A stretch of DNA of 64,000 bases from Rhodospirillales bacterium (GTDB taxonomy: Bacteria; Pseudomonadota; Alphaproteobacteria; Rhodospirillales; UBA2165): assembly GCA_022822205.1 (NCBI GenBank), contig JAJECC010000038.1, positions 92,784 to 156,783 on the forward strand. Reading direction: 5' to 3'. Below, piece after piece: positions 16,859 through 25,116 of this stretch. Both the position numbers and the translations under genes were made by a program. The notes under the pieces are model-generated. The model worked only from the letters and a program-made list of their open reading frames with translations, did no database searches and was not told the DNA's origin. Numbering within the stretch: the stretch's first letter is position 1; each line of letters starts with the position of its first letter.

Positions 16859-17574
16859 TGAGCGCCGCCGTGATTTCGAAAAGCGAACGTGCCGGCGCGC
16901 CGGCCTTCACCGCCGCGTCGGCCGAAGACTACGATGAGCGAATTGTCCGCCTAGTGCCGGGCTACCCCCTGGCGATTGAACTGATCGCAACGCTGATGGC
17001 CACGCTCCTGGACGACGACGCGCATGTCCTGGTCATAGGGACCGGGACGGGGGCGGACTTTCTTGCCCTCGCCGCGATGGGTCCCCGGTGGCGCTTTATG
17101 GCGATCGATCTCTCCGCGCCCATGCTCGACCGGGCAAGGGAAAAGGCGGAACGCGCCGGCATTGCAGACCGCGTCGAGTTTGCCACCACGACCATGCAGG
17201 ACTTTCAACCGGGACATGATTTCGATGCCGCGGTCAGTGTGATGGTCAGCCATTTCACGCCGGACGACGGCCGGCGCCTCGACTTCTACCGGGCGGTATC
17301 GCGTTCGCTTCGCGCCGGCGCGCCCTATCTCACCGTCGATACGGCGGCATCGGCCGACCCCGATACAATCAATGACGCCGTCGAGCGGTGGCTCACCAAC
17401 CACGACTTTACAGCGGCGGAGGCGGTCACCAGCCGCAAACGGGTCGCCGCCGGGCATCATGGCATTAGCCCCGAGCGTCTCGCCGCGCTATTCGACGAGG
17501 CCGGCTTTGCGCCGCCGCTACCGTTTTTTCGCGCGCTGCGGGTCGAAGGATTCGTGACGCGCCGGAGGGAGTAA
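16858..17574 (+). CDS. Class I SAM-dependent methyltransferase inside the metal-importer operon
   Basis: 238 residues from a GTG that overlaps the stop of the binding-protein gene (TAGTG), so it is translationally coupled. Rossmann-type methyltransferase motifs are clear: motif I VLVIGTGTGADFLAL, post-I MAIDLSAPMLDRAREKA, motif II FDAAVSVMVSHF, and motif III SLRAGAPYLTVD. The N-terminal SAEDYDERIVRLVPGY is common in small-molecule methyltransferases of this type. Its location between the binding protein and permease genes indicates that the substrate is connected to the imported ligand, for example modification or release of a metallophore. Substrate unknown. Confidence 0.85.
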   Translation: MSAAVISKSERAGAPAFTAASAEDYDERIVRLVPGYPLAIELIATLMATLLDDDAHVLVIGTGTGADFLALAAMGPRWRFMAIDLSAPMLDRAREKAERAGIADRVEFATTTMQDFQPGHDFDAAVSVMVSHFTPDDGRRLDFYRAVSRSLRAGAPYLTVDTAASADPDTINDAVERWLTNHDFTAAEAVTSRKRVAAGHHGISPERLAALFDEAGFAPPLPFFRALRVEGFVTRRRE

Positions 17575-17575
17575 T

Positions 17576-18607
17576 ATGCGGAACCGGGCGGTCGCACCGC
17601 CGCGTTACCTGTGGCCGGTCCTGTGTACGGCGTTGGCGATCACCATGGTCGGCGCCGTTGGTATTGGGCGATACGCGGTACCGTTCGACCGTGTGGTCGC
17701 CATCCTGGCCGAGAATATCCTTCCCATCACCGCATCGTGGAGCGCCACCGAGGCGACGGTGGTGGAAATCGTTCGCGGCCCCCGCATCCTTATCGCGGTT
17801 CTGGTCGGTGCCGGGCTCTCCGTCGCCGGCGCGGCGCTTCAGGGAACCTTTCGAAATCCGCTCGTCGGGCCGCAGATCATCGGCGTCTCGTCCGGCGCGT
17901 CATTCGGCGGCGCGCTCGCCCTGCTGCTCACCGACAGCAATCTTGCCCTGACCCTTCTCGCGTTCATCTTCGGATTGGTGGCGATGGTCATCGTCTTCGT
18001 CATGAGCCGGGTGGCCGGGCGGTCGCCGATATTAATGCTGGTCTTGTCGGGAATAATCACCGGTGCCTTCTTCACCGCCCTGGTTTCGCTGATCAAATTC
18101 GTCGCCGATCCGGAAGACCGTCTGCCGGCCATCGTCTTCTGGCTAATGGGCAGTTTCGCCGCCGCCAGCTACGAAAAGCTGCTGTGGCTGGCGGTGCCGG
18201 TGGCAGGCGGGATGCTGGTCCTCTACCTCATGCGTTGGCACATCAATGTCCTGTCCTTGGGCGACGAGGAAGCGACGGCTATGGGTCTCGAGGTCAATCG
18301 CACCCGCTGGATCGTGATCCTGTGCGTGGCCGCCATTACATCCGCGGTGGTGGCTGCCGCCGGGGTCGTTGGATGGGTCGGGCTGGTCATTCCTCACCTT
18401 GCCCGCATGATTGTTGGACCGGATCACAAGGTTCTGCTGCCCGCTGCCGCACTTTTCGGGGCCATCTACTTGTTGTTCATCGATGGGTTGGCGCGGAGCA
18501 TGACATCTACGGAAATTCCGCTTGGTATTTTGACGGCAATCGTTGGCGCGCCGTTTTTCGCCTGGCTTCTCCGGCGCACCCATGCCGCGGGGTGGGGCCG
18601 TGATTAG
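17576..18607 (+). CDS. FecCD-family ABC permease
   Basis: 343 residues, multi-spanning, with the family landmarks VRGPRILIAVLVGAGLSVAGAALQGTFRNPL, VSSGASFGGALALLL, a central LMGSFAAASYEKLLWL, and C-terminal GWVGLVIPHLARMIVGPDHKVLLP followed by EIPLGILTAIVGAPFFAWLL. It is the inner-membrane channel for the binding protein encoded upstream. The ATG at 17576 directly follows the methyltransferase stop, and its 3' end overlaps the ATPase gene. The two copies needed per transporter would form a homodimer, since only one permease gene is present. Confidence 0.92.
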   Translation: MRNRAVAPPRYLWPVLCTALAITMVGAVGIGRYAVPFDRVVAILAENILPITASWSATEATVVEIVRGPRILIAVLVGAGLSVAGAALQGTFRNPLVGPQIIGVSSGASFGGALALLLTDSNLALTLLAFIFGLVAMVIVFVMSRVAGRSPILMLVLSGIITGAFFTALVSLIKFVADPEDRLPAIVFWLMGSFAAASYEKLLWLAVPVAGGMLVLYLMRWHINVLSLGDEEATAMGLEVNRTRWIVILCVAAITSAVVAAAGVVGWVGLVIPHLARMIVGPDHKVLLPAAALFGAIYLLFIDGLARSMTSTEIPLGILTAIVGAPFFAWLLRRTHAAGWGRD

Positions 18608-19343
18608 CCTCGCGGAAGGCGGATTTGGCTATTTGCCGGAGAGTTGGGTCTTTCGGTCCCATAGCCTTGAGGTCACGACGGGGCGTATCGCCGCTATCCT
18701 GGGACCCAATGGCCGCGGCAAGACGACCCTCCTCAAGTGCCTGCTCGGTCTTCTGCGCCTGCGAGAAGGAAAAGTACAAATTGACGGTCATGCGGGCTAT
18801 GTCCCGCAATCGACGGGGGCCGCGTTTCCCTACAGCGTCCGAGATATGGTCATGATGGGCCGGGCACGGCAAATCGGATTGTTCGAGTCCCCGAAGGCCG
18901 ATGACCAGGATGCCTGCCAGCGGGCGCTCGCAACCCTCGACCTTGAGAATTTCGCCGACCGGAGCTTTGATGGCTTGAGCGGCGGCGAACGGCAGTTGGT
19001 TTTAGTCGCCCGCGCCCTGGCTTCGGAGTGCCGGACTCTGGTACTCGACGAGCCCGCCGCGGCGCTGGATTACAACAACCAGGAGGTGGTCCTCAAAACG
19101 CTCCGGCGGCTGGCCCGCGATCAGGGCCTGGCGGTCGTCTTCACCACCCATTCGCCCCAGCACGCGCTGCACGTCGCCGATCAGGTGTTTCTGATGTATG
19201 GCCCCGAGGATTATATTTGCGGCCCGACGCCGGAGGTGATGACCGAGGACAACCTCTCGCGTCTGTACGGGCTGCCGATCCGCGCCGCCGTGGTATCAGA
19301 GGACGGTCGCGACGCCCGAACAATGGTGCCGGTGTTCGGCTAG
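18600..19343 (+). CDS. ABC transporter ATP-binding protein of the FecCD-type importer
   Basis: 247 residues from the GTG at 18600, which overlaps the permease by 8 bp and has a purine-rich GGGGTGGGG before it. An ATG at 18582 would add six residues. Walker A is GPNGRGKTT, the signature is LSGGERQLV, and Walker B is TLVLDEPAAALD, with a switch histidine in TTHSPQHALH. It powers import through the preceding permease. The C-terminal regulatory tail is short. This is the last recognisable gene of the operon. Confidence 0.9.
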   Translation: MISLAEGGFGYLPESWVFRSHSLEVTTGRIAAILGPNGRGKTTLLKCLLGLLRLREGKVQIDGHAGYVPQSTGAAFPYSVRDMVMMGRARQIGLFESPKADDQDACQRALATLDLENFADRSFDGLSGGERQLVLVARALASECRTLVLDEPAAALDYNNQEVVLKTLRRLARDQGLAVVFTTHSPQHALHVADQVFLMYGPEDYICGPTPEVMTEDNLSRLYGLPIRAAVVSEDGRDARTMVPVFG

Positions 19344-19355
19344 GGGGTGGTCGAG

Positions 19356-19502
19356 ATGAAACTGATCATCCTTGCCCGACCAGCCTTCGGCGACGCGCCG
19401 GCGCTTTTTGTCCGCTCCCGGCCTACGGCAGACCCTATCCAAGGGCCTTACCGTCGCGCCGGAAGCGATCTAATGGGGCTGTCTGTTCATGATCACGATT
19501 GA
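19356..19502 (+). CDS. Short ORF after the importer operon (48 codons), uncertain
   Basis: An ATG 12 bp after the ATPase stop, preceded by GGGGTGGTCGAG, opens a 48-residue frame (MKLIILARPAFGDAPALF...). It overlaps the 3' end of the convergent DMT exporter gene. It resembles no family I know. It could be a small operon member or the decayed start of a further gene. The good ribosome-binding sequence is the only positive evidence. Confidence 0.25.
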   Translation: MKLIILARPAFGDAPALFVRSRPTADPIQGPYRRAGSDLMGLSVHDHD

Positions 19503-20354
19503 TCCCACGACCAACACCAGACCGATGACGGCCTGAATACTGATGGCCTCGCCGAGAATTGGCCAAGCGAAAATGAAGGCCGAGATGGGCGCCAGCGTCA
19601 ACGAGATGCCGGCCGTCGCCGGGGAAATCCGCCCCAACGCCCAGATATAGGCGGCAAATTGAACGGCGGCGCCGACCACGCCCAGGAACACCAGTATCCA
19701 CCAATCAAACACCGAGAACGAGGGCATCCGGACCGGTTCTCCGGCTGCCTGTGACACGACCAGGAGCGAGAGCACCCCGACCAGCATGACGATCGAGGTA
19801 AAGTACACGCCGCCGTATTTCATGATGTACGGCTTGGCGTAGATGCTGTAGATCGAAACCGTCAAGGCGGCCAACAGCATCAGGCTGTCGCCGATCAAAA
19901 TGCCCCTGCCGGTACCGCTGTCGAAGAGTGAATCGCTGACCGCCACCCCGACACCCAGGAACGCCATTACGACACAGGTCATCTTCAGACCGGTCATGCT
20001 TTCCCGGCCGAGGAACCATGCCACGACGAGGGTGATGATCGGCGAGGTGGCGAGGCCTACGGCGCCATGGGCCGCCGTGGTGTAGGTGAGGGACGCATTG
20101 AACAGGTACGTGAACAGGCCAAACAACAGGGCGCCCAAGAGAATTATCCTCGGCCAATCGGCGAGCGCGATTGGAGCCCGCCTGAATCCGACGATCAGAA
20201 ACGGCGTCAGACAGAGGGCGCCGATCCCGAAACGAATGACCGCCATCGATTGCGGGTCGGTGTCCGGAATGACGAACCGGGTCGCGACAATGGAGAACCC
20301 GGCGCTCAGCGACGAAAATGCGGCCAGGAACTTGGCCAGAAGTACATAGTTCAT
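19470..20354 (-). CDS. EamA/DMT-superfamily membrane exporter
   Basis: 294 residues, ten predicted transmembrane helices in two EamA repeats. Typical features are PDTDPQSMAVIRFGIGALCL in helix 2, a TTAAHGAVGLATSPIIT segment near helix 4, and the second-repeat ending SPATAGISLTLAPISAFIFAWPILGEAI. Such proteins export amino acids or other metabolites. The neighbours (metal importer, FAD monooxygenase) do not indicate a substrate. It is convergent with the importer operon. Confidence 0.88.
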   Translation of the reverse strand: MNYVLLAKFLAAFSSLSAGFSIVATRFVIPDTDPQSMAVIRFGIGALCLTPFLIVGFRRAPIALADWPRIILLGALLFGLFTYLFNASLTYTTAAHGAVGLATSPIITLVVAWFLGRESMTGLKMTCVVMAFLGVGVAVSDSLFDSGTGRGILIGDSLMLLAALTVSIYSIYAKPYIMKYGGVYFTSIVMLVGVLSLLVVSQAAGEPVRMPSFSVFDWWILVFLGVVGAAVQFAAYIWALGRISPATAGISLTLAPISAFIFAWPILGEAISIQAVIGLVLVVGSIVIMNRQPH

Positions 20355-20583
20355 TGGAGCAGCAACCTGCCTTTTGGACCTTGGGACATTTCGTGGAGAC
20401 GCGAGGGCAATCTCATATCTTAATTGGGCCTTGATTGGGCCTTACCTGGGTGCGGTGAAAACCGCCCTTGACGGTGCCCGCTATCGGCACAAAGCGGCCA
20501 TCCGTACCATGGGCGCGATCCGCCTGCGTGGAAAGACCCTTGGTGCGGTTGACTAGCTCCGGTCCAACCTGCACCGTCCCCCA

Positions 20584-21807
20584 ATGACGGACGGCAAACC
20601 GGAAATTCTTGTGGTCGGGGGCGGCATCGGCGGTTTGACCTTGGCTCTCGCACTCCATGCGCGGGGATTGCCGAGCCGGATCTACGAGGCCGCGGAGGAA
20701 TTCAAACCGCTTGGTGTCGGTATCAACATGCTGCCGCACGCAGTCGGCGTCCTGGCAGGCCTCGGGCTCGAACATCAATTGATGGCCCACGGCGTGGAAG
20801 CCCGCGAGTTCAGTTTTTTCAATCGCCATGGCCAGTTCATCTTTTCCGAACCCTGCGGCCGTTTCGCGGGCTACGGCGACCGCCATTTTTCAATTCACCG
20901 CGGCGATCTTCACGAGGTGCTTTACGACGCCGTCACGGAACGTCTTGGGCAGGATGCCGTTCATATGGGACATCGCTGCACCGGCATCGGCCAGAACGAT
21001 GCGGGTGTCACGCTGAAATTCGACAACGCGCCGCCCCGCTCGGGCGCCGTCGCCATCGGCGCCGACGGTTTTCATTCCGCGGTCAGACGGCAGTTCTATC
21101 CCGATGAAGGCATGCAGTTCGGCGGCATAAACATGTGGCGGGGAGTCACCCGGCGGGCTCCGTTCCTGAGCTGTGCGAGCGTCACCCGCGTGGGTACGGT
21201 CGGGAACGGCAAAATGACGATCTACCCGATCCGGCAATTCGACGACGGCACACAACTGGTCAATTGGGTGGTTGAACAGCGACGCGACGAATTCGGGCCC
21301 AATGACTGGGCGACACCGGGACGCGTTCAGGATTTTATCGGTCCGCACGCGGATTGGAATTTCAACTGGCTGGACATTCCGGAGATGATCGGCGACGCCG
21401 AGTATATTTTCGAGTATCCGATGGTGGACCGCGAGCCCGTGGATCGCTGGACCTTTGGCCGCGTAACGTTATTGGGCGACGCCGCGCACCCGATGTACCC
21501 GCGCGGCGGCAATGGCGGCGCACAGGCCATCCTGGATGCGGAAACCCTCGCGGCGCTGCTCGATCGGTTCGACGATCCGCTCGCTGCGCTGCGGAACTAT
21601 GAAATCGAGCGCCTCGAAGTCGCCAACAGGATCGTACTCACCAACCGGGAACAGCCGCCGGACTACATTATCGAAACCGTGGAAGCTTTGACCCGCGGCG
21701 AGCCGTTCGACCGTATCGAGGACGTGATCGATCCCGCCGAACTGGCGGCAATCTCAAATCGCTATAAGGAAATCGCCGGATATGGTCTTGCCGCCGACAA
21801 ACTATGA
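20584..21807 (+). CDS. FAD-dependent aromatic monooxygenase (PHBH/salicylate hydroxylase type)
   Basis: 407 residues of the group A flavin monooxygenases. The FAD-binding GGGIGGLTLALAL is at residues ~13-25, an HRGDLHEVL segment contributes the conserved DG/GD region, and GDAAHPMYPRGGNGGAQAI near the C-terminus is the second FAD/NADPH signature. It hydroxylates an aromatic or heteroaromatic ring using NAD(P)H. The plus-strand gene stands alone between a DMT exporter and a minus-strand glyoxalase. About 230 bp upstream carry no other gene. Substrate unassigned. Confidence 0.88.
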   Translation: MTDGKPEILVVGGGIGGLTLALALHARGLPSRIYEAAEEFKPLGVGINMLPHAVGVLAGLGLEHQLMAHGVEAREFSFFNRHGQFIFSEPCGRFAGYGDRHFSIHRGDLHEVLYDAVTERLGQDAVHMGHRCTGIGQNDAGVTLKFDNAPPRSGAVAIGADGFHSAVRRQFYPDEGMQFGGINMWRGVTRRAPFLSCASVTRVGTVGNGKMTIYPIRQFDDGTQLVNWVVEQRRDEFGPNDWATPGRVQDFIGPHADWNFNWLDIPEMIGDAEYIFEYPMVDREPVDRWTFGRVTLLGDAAHPMYPRGGNGGAQAILDAETLAALLDRFDDPLAALRNYEIERLEVANRIVLTNREQPPDYIIETVEALTRGEPFDRIEDVIDPAELAAISNRYKEIAGYGLAADKL

Positions 21808-21855
21808 CTCGGCTATGGGCTGAAAGGGGTCAAACGACGCCGACGCAGGCGGCGA

Positions 21856-22251
21856 TTATCGATACCGCCCGTGGGTCTGAAGCACTTCGATCTTGTAGCC
21901 GTCGGGATCCTGCACGAAGAAAAATTTCGCCATGAGCGATCCGTCCCGGTGGAACTCCTTGACATCCGTCGGCTCGAATCCGAGGCTTTTGAAACGGGCA
22001 TGCTCCTCGTCGACGTCTTCCACGGCGACCCCCAGATGCCCGTATCCCGACCCATGTGAATAGGGTTCGGACCGCCCATGATTCACCGTAAACTCAACCT
22101 CGAAATCGGCCTCGGAATTCCGCAGGTAGACAAGCGTGAAATCGTCGAACTCGAAACGGTCGGCGATATCGAGGCCGAAAGCCTTTTTGTAGAATTCGAG
22201 CGATCGTTTTTCTTCCATCACCCGGATCATTGAATGGATCACCTTGGCCAT
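21856..22251 (-). CDS. gloA: Lactoylglutathione lyase (glyoxalase I)
   Basis: 131 residues, full length for the single-domain bacterial enzyme. The N-terminal IHSMIRVMEEKRSLEFYKKAFGL gives the first metal histidine. YLRNSEADFEVEFTVNHG contributes a glutamate ligand, GHLGVAVEDVDEEHARFKSLG the second histidine, and DPDGYKIEVLQ the second glutamate. It isomerises the hemithioacetal of methylglyoxal and glutathione. A glutathione S-transferase gene follows upstream on the same strand, 64 bp away. Confidence 0.92.
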   Translation of the reverse strand: MAKVIHSMIRVMEEKRSLEFYKKAFGLDIADRFEFDDFTLVYLRNSEADFEVEFTVNHGRSEPYSHGSGYGHLGVAVEDVDEEHARFKSLGFEPTDVKEFHRDGSLMAKFFFVQDPDGYKIEVLQTHGRYR

Positions 22252-22315
22252 GATTCGTTCGTCCCCTGTTTCGATTGCGGCTTGGCCGGCGTCCTAATCC
22301 CGTCGGCCCACGCGC

Positions 22316-22930
22316 TCAAACCGGCGGCGCCGTCTTGCGGAACGCCTCCAATTCGCCGAGTTCCCGGCTCAGCGCCTCAAGCTTCGGGGTTTCGAAGGTC
22401 GCGAACAGCTCCGGGGTGGCGATGCGCGCGAACTCATAGGCCGATGCGGCGGTCAGGTCCGCCTGGGTAAGCCGGGGGCCGCCCAGCCAGGGTGAGCCGG
22501 CCTCGCCGTCCAGCCACTGGAAGCCGCTGCGGCTCTGCTCCGAGATCATCTCGACCCATGGTGAATGCCGCAATTCCTCGGGGCGATAGCGTTCCTCGTA
22601 TGCAACCAGAATGGCTTTCTCGACCGCACCCGTGGCCACGGCCATGAGTTTCAGAACCCGCCTGCGTTCGCCTCCGGACGCCGGCGTAAGCGCCCGCTCC
22701 GGGCCGGCCTGCTCATCCAGATAGTCGAGGATGGCGCCGCTGTCGATCAGGGTCTCGCCGTCGTCCAGGATCAGCGCGGGAACCCGGCTCAGGGGATTGG
22801 CGTCGCGAATTTTCTGCCGATCCTCCCCCACGACGGAAAACGGCCGGTGCTCGAAGGGCAGTTCATAGAGATGCATCGTCGCGGCCACGCGACGGACGAA
22901 GGGCGAGAGATAGCGGCCAATTAGGATCAT
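22316..22930 (-). CDS. Glutathione S-transferase family protein
   Basis: 204 residues. The thioredoxin-like N-terminal domain begins MILIGRYLSPFVRRVAATMHL (Ser8/Pro region at the usual active-site position), with NPLSRVPALILDDGETLIDSGAIL as glutathione-binding loop including the cis-Pro and the Asp-Ser pair. The all-helical C-terminal domain contains WLGGPRLTQADLTAASAYEF. It could serve a detoxification or isomerase role. Since the homogentisate genes near 50 kb lack maleylacetoacetate isomerase, a GST-fold isomerase is possible but not supported by any specific motif here. Confidence 0.88.
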   Translation of the reverse strand: MILIGRYLSPFVRRVAATMHLYELPFEHRPFSVVGEDRQKIRDANPLSRVPALILDDGETLIDSGAILDYLDEQAGPERALTPASGGERRRVLKLMAVATGAVEKAILVAYEERYRPEELRHSPWVEMISEQSRSGFQWLDGEAGSPWLGGPRLTQADLTAASAYEFARIATPELFATFETPKLEALSRELGELEAFRKTAPPV

Positions 22931-23024
22931 CTTTCAAGGCTCCTGTATGGGACGGCAAAGCGGCGGCATGGCGCCATGCGGGCGGCAATACCGGGAATCG
23001 GACAAGGCGGCCGGCCGGACCGCC

Positions 23025-24515
23025 CTATCCGGGAGGACCGAGATCGGGGCCCAGATCCTCGGGCGGCGGGTCGAGCACCGAGGGTGCGGCCTCCCAACAC
23101 TCTCCAAAACTCATTGCGTCGAAGGCCAAACACGGCAGCTGCGTCGCGATCACCGGAAACGCCACGAGGATGGCGAGGCAAACTCCCATGGCGAACCAGA
23201 ACGGCCAAATGCCCGCAAAAATCGTCGTCATCGGGACATGGGGCGCAATGCCCTTCACGATGAATACGTTCACGCCGACCGGGGGCGAGATCAGACCCAT
23301 CTCCAGCACGATCACGATGATCACGCCAAACCAGATCAGCCCCATGCCGAGTTCCTGGATCAGCGGGAATACGATCGGAAGGGTGAGAACCAGCATCGCC
23401 AGACCTTCGAGGAAGGTTCCGAGGGCAACGTAGGTAAGCAGGATAATGATAATGATGCCGATCTTGCCGACGTCGAGGCCGGTCAGGAAGCCGACGATGA
23501 TTTCCGGCACGCCCGAAAGCGCCATGAACGGAATGAAGACATGCGCTCCGATCAGGATCATGAAAACCGTGGCGGTGGTGCGCAGCGTATGGAGGATGGT
23601 CTGGCGCAATTTCAAGCTGTCGATGGCCGCGCGCAGCACATAGGCCGGCGATGGGGTATCGACGCTGGCGGCCGCGCCGACGGCGGCCGGCATGGGCGCT
23701 TGAACCGCGTTTATCGCCCCTTTGGCCAGCGCAACCAGGAAAGTGATGAAGGCGCCGATCCCTGCCGCTTCAACCGGCGTGAACAGACCGGCGTAGATTC
23801 CGCCGATGGTAATGATGACGATGCCGATGAGGGCGAAGGCCCCATAGAGGGAGACGAATCGCTCATGCCAGGACGACTTGGCGCCTGCCGGGCCGGCGGC
23901 CGGGTTCAGCCGGGTGACGATTGCGATCGCGATAAGAAACAGCCCCGTCAGCAATATGCCCGGGAGCACGCCGGCAACGAACAGTTCGCCGATGGATGTC
24001 TCCGTCAGAATGGCGTAAATGATCATCCCGGTTGACGGAGGGATCAGGATCCCCAACGTTCCGCCGGCGGCGACGCTGCCCGTCGCCAGGCTCGGGCTGT
24101 ATTTGTAGCGCTCCATCTCCGGCAGGGCCACACGGCCCATGGTAACCGCACCGGCAACCGATGACCCGCTCACCGCGGCAAATCCGGCGCACCCCAATAT
24201 GGTGGCCGATGCAAGGCCGCCCCGAAAATGTCCGAACCATGCATAGGCGGCGCGATAGAGGTCGCGGCTCATGCCCGATATGCCGGCCAAATTACCCATC
24301 AAGATGAACATCGGGACAATCGACAGCGTTTGAAATGTCGCGATGTCGAATGTCTCCGTACTGAGGTAGATGAAAGCCCGATGGGGCCCCTCGATGGCCC
24401 AGGCGCCGAGGAATCCGACCACCATCATCGATAAGGCCACGGGCATGCGCAGGAACAGCAGCGCGAACATGGCGATCAGGCCGATGAAGCCGATATGGGC
24501 GTCAGATAGTTCCAT
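23025..24515 (-). CDS. dctM: TRAP transporter large membrane subunit (DctM)
   Basis: About 496 residues, mostly hydrophobic, about twelve to fourteen helices. Family marks are FLRMPVALSMMVVGFLG near the start, GFAAVSGSSVAGAVTMG and GGTLGILIPPSTGMIIYAI in the first half, and LEMGLISPPVGVNVFIVKG near the end. The ATG at 24515 has GTGGAG six bases upstream and overlaps the small subunit gene by 14 bp; in-frame starts at 24521 and 24527 also exist. A proline-rich 30-residue tail after the last helix is longer than usual. Organic-acid type substrate, not specified. Confidence 0.9.
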   Translation of the reverse strand: MELSDAHIGFIGLIAMFALLFLRMPVALSMMVVGFLGAWAIEGPHRAFIYLSTETFDIATFQTLSIVPMFILMGNLAGISGMSRDLYRAAYAWFGHFRGGLASATILGCAGFAAVSGSSVAGAVTMGRVALPEMERYKYSPSLATGSVAAGGTLGILIPPSTGMIIYAILTETSIGELFVAGVLPGILLTGLFLIAIAIVTRLNPAAGPAGAKSSWHERFVSLYGAFALIGIVIITIGGIYAGLFTPVEAAGIGAFITFLVALAKGAINAVQAPMPAAVGAAASVDTPSPAYVLRAAIDSLKLRQTILHTLRTTATVFMILIGAHVFIPFMALSGVPEIIVGFLTGLDVGKIGIIIIILLTYVALGTFLEGLAMLVLTLPIVFPLIQELGMGLIWFGVIIVIVLEMGLISPPVGVNVFIVKGIAPHVPMTTIFAGIWPFWFAMGVCLAILVAFPVIATQLPCLAFDAMSFGECWEAAPSVLDPPPEDLGPDLGPPG

Positions 24516-25083
24516 CCACATCTCCACCGAATAGCCGGGCTTGCTCTTGTCCGATATCCTTATCCTGCATCAGCCTCACCGCCTCCAGAAGAAGGACAAC
24601 GGCGTAAAGCCCCAGGCCGAATGCGAGGACGTACATGAACGGTTCAAAGGATATGTCGATGGTGCCCGTGAACTCGCCGTTCTCTTCGGCCTTTGGTCCG
24701 TCGAGCGCTATTTGACAGGCAAGGGCCGCGATCATCAAAAATCCGACGAGACGGACGAATATCTCCACCATTCGAAGCTTTGTCTTGCTCACCATGCCGT
24801 CGATGAGTTCGACGGCTATCTGCCCCCCGGTTCGTCCGCTGTAGGCGACCGTCAAGGCAACCACGAGGACCAATATGATCTGCCCCATGTCCACGAAGCC
24901 ATGGATCGGATCGCTGAAGACATAGCGGCGCACGACATGCGTAAATGTGAGGACGACCATGGCGGCGAGAAGGACCCCGCCGAGCCAAAGCGCCACGACT
25001 CTCAAGAATTTATCGAAATTCCCCAGGAAACCGGGGTCTTCCTGTTCGGCGGAATTGTCGCCCGCGGGAGCGTCGTGGCTCAT
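24502..25083 (-). CDS. dctQ: TRAP transporter small membrane subunit (DctQ)
   Basis: 193 residues with four predicted transmembrane helices, including WLGGVLLAAMVVLTFTHVVRRYVF and VDMGQIILVLVVALTVAYSGRTGGQIAVELIDG, the characteristic DctQ signature. A soluble N-terminal leader of about 28 residues precedes helix 1. It overlaps the large subunit gene and lies 33 bp after the binding protein gene, giving the usual P-Q-M order on the minus strand. Confidence 0.88.
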   Translation of the reverse strand: MSHDAPAGDNSAEQEDPGFLGNFDKFLRVVALWLGGVLLAAMVVLTFTHVVRRYVFSDPIHGFVDMGQIILVLVVALTVAYSGRTGGQIAVELIDGMVSKTKLRMVEIFVRLVGFLMIAALACQIALDGPKAEENGEFTGTIDISFEPFMYVLAFGLGLYAVVLLLEAVRLMQDKDIGQEQARLFGGDVDGTI

Positions 25084-25116
25084 GATATTCGAAGCTCCCG
25101 CAGGCTCCTGACCGCT

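Noticed and set aside
20374..20556. A 60-codon plus-strand frame before the FAD monooxygenase
   Set aside because: No ribosome-binding site and no similarity; the 229-bp gap reads as ordinary non-coding sequence.
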